Source of the DNA: Berberis thunbergii
Lineage: Eukaryota > Streptophyta > Magnoliopsida > Ranunculales > Berberidaceae
Assembly (NCBI GenBank): GCA_003290165.1
Contig: QNQO01000797.1
Coordinates: 434,001 to 498,000, forward strand
DNA length: 64,000 bases
Direction of reading: 5' to 3'
The translations under genes and the position numbers were made by a program. Positions 56,401 through 64,000 of the stretch are shown piece after piece (within the stretch, counting starts at the first letter, position 1; each line of letters opens with the position of its first letter). Under the pieces are notes generated by a model, which was given only the letters and a program-made list of their open reading frames with translations, was not told the origin of the DNA and did not search any database.

Positions 56401-58174
56401 TTGCTTTCTGAATCGGACCTTGCTGAAATCCGTACAAAGTTTGAGATTCCTGAGGACTTGCCATTATATGCTCTGAAGGATGAGCAGATGCCAATGCATC
56501 CACCGATCGGGTTCATTTGTTTGCATCACGGGATGCTCCAAACCGGAGTTCATTTCCTTAGTTTTGATGTGATTTGGAACTGGCATGTGGCTCCCACTCT
56601 TTACTGATCATTGCGAGTTACGTCTAAAGGTGGAGCCCCTTCTAGGAAAAGGAAAACCGTCAGAGTCAAGGCTCCTGCTTTGTCTGACGCGAAGGAACCA
56701 CGTGAGACGATTGCCTCCTTTGTGAGTTCGAAGAAGTCCTGCATTAGGACTGAGTCATCTTCAAAATAATCAGCTCCAATAAGTGAAGAGCGTGAGCCTG
56801 ATCGGCCTGTCAGGGTGGAGGTCGATGTATCAGGCTGGGAAAAAGACCACTTGTGGTTAGTAGGGGTTGAAGATATATCGAATCTTAGTGTCGTGCAGAC
56901 GGAAGCTCTGAGTAAGCAATTGATGCTAGTTGCAATTAATGCTTCTACTAGCACTGACCAGCCCGGAACCGTTTCGATAGAAGGCTTCTATGAGGATCCA
57001 CTTGAGGTTTTGGAAGCCAATCGTCTTATTGGTGGGAGGACCAATAGTGGTCGTGGTGACACATGCCAAGTTTCTCACAGTCTGCATTGTTCTCCGTCTC
57101 GCTCCAGGCCGTATCTCAAGATGTTGGAGGGTTCGTTGGACAACTCGCTTCCTTTTCTTCTTTCGGATTTTGCTGAGCTGTCTCACATTAAGGAGTCGAC
57201 TACCAATGACAAAGGAAAGACTCCGGAAGAAGGCCTGGGAGCAGTGGTGACTACAAGAGGTGGTGCTGGCATGATCCCTCATCTAGGAGAGCTTCATCCA
57301 TATGCGTGGACAAGTCTGTTTGCACCAAACTTAATAAGGATGAGCACAGGTCTAGCACCGAGAGGTTGATGTGGACTATGCTTCGAAGAATCATATAAGC
57401 AGGCGTCATAGCTGGATGATAGAGCATGCTCCAAAATTCGAGGAGGATACACTAGAAGGGCGTATGGATAAGGGTTTAAAATACCTTATGCTGGGAATGT
57501 CTCACTTGAGCCAGGTGGTCATTGCTGGGACGAAAGTCTAGGCGGCCCGTAAAAGGGTGTACACAATGGAGCATGTCTTCTCGCACATGTAGACGTTGTA
57601 TTCTGATGCGCTTTATGAGATTGAGCTGTTGAGGAGATGCGGTTGGAACAGTCGTTTGTTGATGTTGAGGCTCATAGGATTCGTTTGGATGCCCTTAAGT
57701 CTGACCTAGCAGAGGCGAGGGTCACGAGGGGCAGATTTCAGCAAGAGTTGGATCTGGCTCTCCATGATTTGAAGGTTGCATAGGATGCGATCTGAACTGC
57801 GGTCCCTTGTGGAGGAGAATGCCTTGAAGGAGTCAGATTGGGCTATTCAGGGACAACAATTGGAGTCTGATGCCGAGTTCAATGCTCGGGAGGCGAGGAA
57901 GGTTGTGGACCAGCTCGAATTTGAGAAACTTGAGTTTAGTGATGTAAAAAGTAGTTTGACTATGGAGAAATCTCAAGTTGATGCGCTGACAGGCAAGTTG
58001 GAGTTGTTGGAGCATGAACTTGGTGAGGCGAAGGCACGGGAGGAAGAGCTCCTCCAAGAACAAGGCAAGTGCAAATTCCACTGGGTTGTACATGGTAGAT
58101 TGGAGCTATTGGCGTTGATGAAGGAGGAGCGTCCGGAATGGAACCTTGATCGCTATAGAAGATATCATATGTAG
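56401..58174 (+). pseudogene. Antisense extra ORF of the third gypsy element, broken
   Basis: Frame 56401-56607 reads SDLAEIRTKFEIPEDLPLYA and PPIGFICLHHGMLQTGVHF, like the start of the PF04195-type protein (compare TGYIALYPCMFQSGLRFP in the copy at 22413-22625). Frame 56815-57369 is acidic and Ser-rich with no known domain. Frame 57776-58174 is a strong coiled coil (QLEFEKLEFSDVKSSLTMEK, LELLEHELGEAKAREEELLQ), as is usual at the C-terminus of this family. Stops and frameshifts at about 56608-56810 and 57370-57780 break it. It lies antisense to the LTR. Confidence 0.62.
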
Positions 58175-58844
58175 ACTTGTTAGTGGCCTTTGCGTCGTCA
58201 GACAAAGAGGGAGATCTGGACCAGGATGCTCAAACTGCGACGCGTATGGGTGCGACTCCTACTTCCTCCTTTGTCAAGCTTAGCTATCTGTTTCTATACC
58301 CTCTCTTGATAAGGAGTGAACTTTGTACACTTGCAACTTTTAATTTTCAACTGTTTAATGAGAACATGTGTACGTTTAATACGCTCTGTATCTGTTTTGT
58401 ACTCGCTATCCCTAATGTGTGTTTTCCAGTTTGCCTTGTCGTTTAACTTTAACATAGGCTGGTTGGATCAATAGGAAGTCGAGTAGTCTGTATGCTGTTG
58501 AGAGTTTGACCATTTGCGATGCGAGTGACTCAGAGTCACTTTTGCATGGTCACGTCCAATAGTGGGCATTCCGCGAATGGTAGAGGAGCGTGCTGTGCTG
58601 TCTAGTTGTGGCCCATTCTCAAGGTAAGCTGCTGGGCACTTGTTTTGTCTATCCGACTGTCGATCACGGTTATTGGCATGAGTGAACTATGGTAGTCGAG
58701 CACACACGTTGTAATTGGAGCCCTTGTTTCGAGTCAGTTTTCATAATCTCGGGCTGGCATTCCATGTAGAATTCGTACAGTCGTTGGCAGGCCGATTTGT
58801 GGTTGGCATGAACGTCCTTTACTGGTAATAGAATGCCTCCAGTG

Positions 58845-58974
58845 TGAGCGTGAAGACGTTGTTTGAGCTATGAGCGTGAAGACGTTGTTTGAGCTGTGAG
58901 CGTTAAGACGTTGTTTGAGCTGTGAGCGTGAAGGAGTTGTTTGAGCCGTGAGCGTGAAGATGTTGTTTGAGCTG
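58845..58974. repeat. 26-bp tandem repeat, five copies
   Basis: Five units of TGAGCGTGAAGACGTTGTTT plus GAGCTG, with one to three differences each. The array lies between the expected gag side and the extra ORF of the third gypsy element, the same relative place as the array at 5040-5545. Confidence 0.93.
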
Positions 58975-59049
58975 TGATTTATCTTTGGGTCACTGTTTCA
59001 AAAGAGAGCGGTGGTTACGTGATGGAGTTTTTTATTAACCTAAATTAAT

Positions 59050-60850
59050 AAGTTAATAAACCCTACTTGTAATACCGCAAGTGCATGGTCTAACTAGTAG
59101 ACAATGGCAAATACGGGTCGATCTCACGAGGACTGACGAGACAGTCTAATTCTAAGAGTTATTTGAACTAATTTAGAGTTGGGGTCACAACAAATGAAAA
59201 TTACTAAATTAAAAATGAAATTGACAACTAAAATTAAAATGATAAGATGATAGTGAGGGGACCGAGACATCGAATCCACCACAGGTTCTTCGAGATTTGT
59301 GTAATCCAAATTATTGTCTTCAAGAATTAACACGACTAACCTAAAGATTAATCTAAGTTCGCAATTGACATCAGCAAAGGTGTAGACCCCTAGCATTGCG
59401 TGTCTTCTTACGACACACACAATCACATGTTTATTTTAACTAATTCTAAACCCCTAGCATTGCATGTCTTCTTACGACATACAATCACAAATTTAGATTA
59501 ATTGATTAAAGCAAGCTTTAAATATCTATAAAGGATACTTCTAACTACCGACTAGTCTAGATAATTAATCCGGATATAATCGGTGAAAGCAAATTATTGA
59601 AATTCAGAAATCAACTGTATTTAATGTTCAAGTATAAAGAAAACAATAAATTCAAATACAACAAACTCTAGGACTGTGGTTTCATCTTTGCCTCGGCGCG
59701 GGATCTAGAAGATAATGGTGATGGTGGTCACAACATCAATGGAGATGGAATTCATCTCTTCAAGAGCACGAATCCCGAGAAAGACTGCTGGTGGGTTGTG
59801 GTGGCTCTTACACGATTTTGGGGTGCCAATAGCCAACTATTTGAAAAACAGTTGGTTCCCGCCAGAAACCGCACGTTTTCACTGCGCATTCATCTCCAGC
59901 TAGCTGCGCTCCTCGCGAGCTCCTTCGTCTTTGCTCTAAACGGCTCCGGTACCTGCAAGAAGACAGAGAGAGGGTGAGGGAACAACGAGAGAGAAAAAAT
60001 TAGCGAAGGAGGAAGATGAACATGGGCAGTGGCGCTCCTTGTTTCCGCTACTCCTCGCGAGCTCTATGTTCCCCCGAGGAGCTCTGGTCTTTGCAAGAGA
60101 GAGAGATGGCTGGGAAGAAGATTAAGAGAGAGACCGAAGAGGGTTAGAATGGAGGAGGGAGACAGGGCGGTGGAGCTCTGTTGCGTGGTGGAACAGGGCG
60201 ATGGCTGAGAAAGAGAGAAACAGGAAGGAGGAGGTGGTGGCGTCTGATGTTGGTGCTCGGCGGTGTGGATGTTGGATGGTGGCGAGGTGAAGAGAGACAC
60301 GAAAATAGTGGAAGAAGATAGGAACATGGGAGTCGTGGATGGTGGTTGTGCGTGGTTGTTTGCGATAGGGACAAGGTGTGGCATCTCCCTAGCGAGCGAG
60401 GAAGAGCGGGTGAGGGAGGAAGGAGAGGTGACGGCTGATGGTGGAGGACGATGAGGAGGTGGTGATGGCGGGATGATCGCACTATTTTCCTATCGAGCGA
60501 GGATTGCCGGCAGGGTGGATTGGTGTGGTGGCTTGAAAAGAGAGGAAGAGAAATGAAACGTGGAAAAAGAAAGAGGAGAACAAGAGAAGAGAAGAAAAAA
60601 AACCCTTAATAGGGTTATCCTATTTCCTTGTTAGGTTGGGCTTGGGATTCTAGGTTAGCTTTTGGGCTTGGGCTTAGGTTAAATTAGGTAGACTTAGGTT
60701 TATTTGGATTAGATTTAGATATGTGACCCTCTCCTTTGTACCACCGCTAGAATCAACCAATTGATTATTCCTTAAATTGTCGCTTTAATGTGATTTCATC
60801 GTTCACGCTCAAATTCCTACAAAGACATGAAAACGAAATAATTAGAATAA
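59050..60850. repeat. Dispersed repeat beginning TACCGCAAGTGCATGG, second copy
   Basis: The head matches 29405-29460. Inside lies a short tandem duplication (59388-59508). The part 59940-60600 is GA/CT-rich with many GAGAGAG and GGTGG words and no real gene. It ends near the CACTA end at 60853. The superfamily is not known to me. Confidence 0.45.
59388..59508. repeat. Local tandem duplication of about 62 bp
   Basis: CCCCTAGCATTGCGTGTCTT followed by CTTACGACACACACAATCAC recurs 62 bp later as CCCCTAGCATTGCATGTCTT and CTTACGACATACAATCAC. Confidence 0.85.
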
Positions 60851-60852
60851 AG

Positions 60853-61110
60853 CACTACAAGAAAATTGTAATTTAGAGGCGGTTATGTAGCGACGTTTCA
60901 TAAAAATCGCTGCTAAATATGTTATTCAACGACGTTTGTTCAACCGTCGTAGATTAATATTATTTGTCGGCGATTTTAGTAAATGGTGACGGTTGTAACC
61001 GTCGTAATAAACTTTATCCAACTATGCTTGTTCAACTGCGGTGGATCAATATTCTTTTAGGACGGTTTGAGTAAATGGCGACGGTTGTAACCGTCGCTAT
61101 AAAAAAAAAT
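60853..61110. mobile_element. Left end of a second CACTA-type element
   Basis: Begins CACTACAAGAAAATTG, a common plant CACTA terminus, followed by subterminal repeats GCGACGGTTGTAACCGTCGC and variants (60890-61100). The motif is like, but distinct from, the GCAACGG repeats of the 10.9-kb element. No inverse end CAATTTTCTTGTAGTG was found before 64000, so the element either extends beyond the window or is single-ended. Confidence 0.72.
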
Positions 61111-61139
61111 ATATATATATATATAAAAATTTAGGACCT

Positions 61140-61922
61140 TAAAACCCTATCCCTAATTTTATCGATCTTTTACTCCCCTCCACTGCTCATCCACCACACA
61201 CCACGAACAATTGTTTGAAAAGAAGAGAGAAGGAAGACATCAACAGTTTGATCGTCCCCAACCCCTCTCCTCCACAACCCTTCCTCCCTGATCAATCGTA
61301 ATCGCCACCAACAATTCTTTCAAACTCGTTTAATTTCTATCGACGTAAGTAGTTTATGAGAATTATTTAACTCAAAGTTAAACCTTTGAGTGATTTGCAT
61401 GTTCTGGACATGATTTTGGTATGAAATTTAGGGTATTGCGAAGTTGTTGTTCATATAGATACCCACCTCTCTTTTTCCTTTTCTGAATCCTCAATCCATT
61501 TTATGTAGAAAGTTTTCTTCAACAATTCCAACCTTCCACACTTGTATCGGTCTGTCTTCAACCACACAACTTGAGATCTCACTTCCTCTCTTTCACATTC
61601 AATTCCCCAAATCGCCCTATCAGGTATCTAGGTTTTCTCCCTCCCTCTCTCTCTTATCAGTTTGATATCTGTATAAAGAAAGAATGATTACCATTTTCTT
61701 CTAGGGTGTGCTTGCACTCCATATGTTTGATGCAATTTCTAAGTGGGTTTTGTTTGTTTTGGTGTTTTAGTGTCGATTGAGGTCTGAATTTGATGGATTC
61801 GAGTCAATCGGAGTTTGATTATTTGTTCAAGTTGCTGTTAATTGGGGACTCTGGTGTTGGGAAGAGTAGCTTGCTTCTGAGCTTCACCTCCAATTCTTTC
61901 GACGATCTTTCGCCGACTATCG
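61140..61922 (+). CDS. RABC/Rab18-type small GTPase, exon 1 with 5' UTR
   Basis: The coding exon runs 61793-61922 (43 codons plus one base). It opens MDSSQSEFDYLFKLLLIGDS and has the P-loop GDSGVGKSS (G1, residues about 19-27), then SFTSNSFDDLSPTI, which is the switch I region with its T in SPTIG. It ends at a donor, ATCG|GTACAT, exactly where plant RABC2 genes are split. A 5'-UTR intron is likely: donor CAG|GTATCTAG at 61624, acceptor TTTTAG at 61770. RABC GTPases act in vesicle and peroxisome or lipid-droplet traffic. Later exons (VDFK..., WDTAGQE) were not found up to 64000, so it is either a gene with a long first intron or a captured fragment, as it starts only about 30-700 bp inside a CACTA end. 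Confidence 0.85.
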
Positions 61923-64000
61923 GTACATCTTTTTACGTTCATATATTACGAATTTCACAATTGCAAGAAATTACGTGTAAATCATTCCCGTTTGTGTTCT
62001 TAGTTTTAGATCATAGTCTTCATTGACAAGGGTTTGTAACTCTTCAATTTCGAACAAAAAAATAAAAACAAATGTCACTATTGAAATTTCTATGCCTATA
62101 AAGCATTATGATCAATGATCTGGGCATTGAAAAAAAACTTTGCACTTTGAGTTAATCATATAGACTGTGTGTAGCCTTGATTCGGATGTTGAGTGTTACT
62201 TATATGTCTTGTTCTGATATGTTTTTGTGGAACTTATGTTAAATTTTGAATCTTTTAGGATTGAGAGTGTAATGTTTCATGGTTTGGAATATCTATAGAA
62301 TGCTCACTAGTGAATCAGTTACTTGAGGTGTTGTGCTCAGTGGAAGCCATATAATTGAAAAGTAAAGATTTGGCACTAAAGATAAAATACATCAGGACTG
62401 CACAGTTTTTTAATATGGGAACCGACCCACCAACAAAGCACTGAGGTTGTTATTTGTTTCTTTTACTGAAAAATTACTTACACACTCTTTGTGCAGAGAA
62501 CTTAAAATTGTAACTCGAGCAAGTTATGGTGTAGGATTAGTCTAAGCTAAATCCTAGTGGTTGAAGGATCAAACATTCCCACAACCTGATGTTGAGCGAA
62601 GCCCTGTGTTTGGATAGGGGTGAAAGTGTGAAAGTCTTTGGCATTACTGCAGTGTCTATAATCTCCCCAATTTAAACACCCAAGTGGGTTTGGACTTTTG
62701 GGTGTGGGGTTTTATTTGAAAAGGTCTCCTTACTATGAGAATATATAAGATTCATTGTAACTCCTATCCAATATCTGACTTTTCCCCACCTTTAACTGTG
62801 ATTTTGTCTCCATTTTTTTTTTTTGCGGAGAGGCTCTTTGGTCAGTGGAGGTCGTTAAGCCGGTAGAGGCGAAGGACGTCGAATAAGGTTGTGGAGGAGG
62901 AAAAGGAGAAGGAAGAAGGGAATAGCAATGTGTCAGGTAAATTTCTCTTCTTTTGCCTTAGTTTTGTGACCTTTTGTGTTTGCTTCAATTTTTTAATCTA
63001 ATTGAGATAGTCGAAGTGGATAAGCTGGAATAAGCTGACTACTTCAACCAGAAGGTATAGTAATTGCAACAGAGGGGAATAAAACAGTGTGTAGATTCGG
63101 TGGAATGAATACTCCTAGTTAATGTATGTGTTGTAGGATAGTGTTGTTAAGGTGAGGAATGCATGAGCAAATTTCCACAGGTTTGGAACATGCATCAAAG
63201 CTAAGGGATAAAACGTTCTTTTGTGAAACCTTCATTGCATGACCTGTTGTCATGTTTTGAAGTTCTTTGTAGTGAAAATGAATGGGAGATTGTTTTTTTG
63301 TAATAGGGGTAGTCTCATCTCTCTTGTCGAGTAGGACAAACTTCATGTATAGTGGTTCATAATGCTTCTTTTACAATATGTGTATTGGGAGTAGTCTCAT
63401 CTATCCCAGTTCCTAATGGAACTAAATCAAAGTTTGTTGTTTGTGAAATCAAAAAGAAGGTTGGACTGAAGGGGCAGCCTCCTATTATAGATGTAAGCGC
63501 TCAATTGTTTTCCTATGTCTTATGCACAATGTGCTCATCATACTTATCTGGTTTTTGTTCCACTATCTTATTCCATTTTATCCATTGTAAATTCAAGGGA
63601 TGTTTCTCAATCTGTGAAAATGGATGACTGTTTCTGGAGCATAGCTATGCTTGTTCTGACTTTCTTTGTGTTTTATAAATTCATTTGGAACTAATGACCA
63701 AAAAGTTAGTGGGCAGGTTTGAAGTTACACTAGACATATAAGTTATTTGAAGTTACAAATTAAAGCAACAAAATTATGTTCCTATTCAGTTGTGCAGTAC
63801 ACTTATCATTTGTTTCTGTCTTCATTGTTTCACCTTTATAGAGGACGGGAAGTTTATTTTTATTCTTTTGACTAAGCATAATCAAATGGAGTGGTGGAAG
63901 TATTTGGTGAAGGATGAAACAGATTCTTTTGGCTAATGATATTGTTTCCAGCACTTTTAACGTGTAAGATCCAACTCTATCATCTAAATTTTGTTTTTTT
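61923..64000 (+). other. Intron-like or captured sequence after RABC exon 1
   Basis: No further Rab exon is seen. Two exon-like blocks are readable. About 62840-62935 reads LWSVEVVKPVEAKDVE and, after a one-base shift, KVVEEEKEKEEGNSNVS before a GTAAAT donor. About 63380-63490 reads IPVPNGTKSKFVVCEIKKKV followed by GLKGQPPII. I recognise neither family. They may be pieces of another gene picked up by the CACTA element. The rest is AT-rich with no feature seen. Confidence 0.35.

Larger units (their letters stand above)
55400..59035 (-). mobile_element. Third Tat-like gypsy element, 3' part only
   Basis: An LTR-like stretch at about 55400-56073 contains GGTGGCCGATGGAACTCCGA-like sequence shared with the other two elements. 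It begins, in minus sense, TGATGATACACC at 56073. A polypurine tract (complement of CTACTCCCCCGAG, 56076-56088) stands before it. An extra ORF on the plus strand (56401-58174) and a 26-bp tandem repeat (58845-58974) follow to the right. No gag, pol or second LTR was found before the next repeat at about 59050, so the 5' part is missing. Confidence 0.68.

Noticed and set aside
60064..60482. Two minus-strand Ser/Pro/His-rich frames
   Set aside because: CT-rich simple sequence inside a dispersed repeat, open in two frames, with no domain.

Overview
The window is nuclear DNA of a flowering plant, probably a eudicot. It is AT-rich, its spliced genes have short exons, and it is dense in plant transposons: Ty3/gypsy of the Tat type, L1-type LINEs, CACTA, hAT, MULE and Tourist elements. 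The species cannot be named from the sequence.

Only a few pieces look like ordinary host genes. A Crooked-neck-like (Clf1/CRNKL1) splicing factor enters at base 1 and ends at 17410. Its second visible intron is 15.9 kb long because it holds a gypsy retrotransposon with a nested hAT element, two decayed LINE pieces and a 1.2-kb inverted-repeat element. An intact single-exon gene for a 175-aa plant protein of unknown function lies on the minus strand at 20253-20780. Exon 1 of a RABC/Rab18 GTPase lies near the right edge, just inside a CACTA-type end. A broken PIP-like secreted-peptide gene sits near 27.4 kb.

From 21 to 32 kb there is a second Tat-like retrotransposon, a MULE with long terminal inverted repeats, two related CACTA MITEs, a Tourist MITE and two nested hAT-like elements. 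From 32202 to 43122 lies a 10.9-kb CACTA transposon with matching TIRs, a TTT target duplication and arrays of palindromic subterminal repeats. It carries a transposase remnant, fragments of transportin-1, a long-chain acyl-CoA synthetase and a WRN-like exonuclease, and a complete six-exon TKPR2-like reductase gene with an open 320-codon frame. This multi-gene Pack-CACTA is the most notable object in the window.

From 44.9 to 50.3 kb there is a full-length but mutated L1-type LINE with an 11-bp target duplication and a poly(A) tail. From 50.4 to 60.8 kb there are scattered fragments: an RGG-protein exon, a foldback MITE, a third Tat-like element with an antisense extra ORF, and a dispersed repeat. 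Three foldback MITEs of one MULE-like family (30.8, 43.3 and 51.6 kb) and three Tat-like copies with the same antisense ORF tie the repeat content together.
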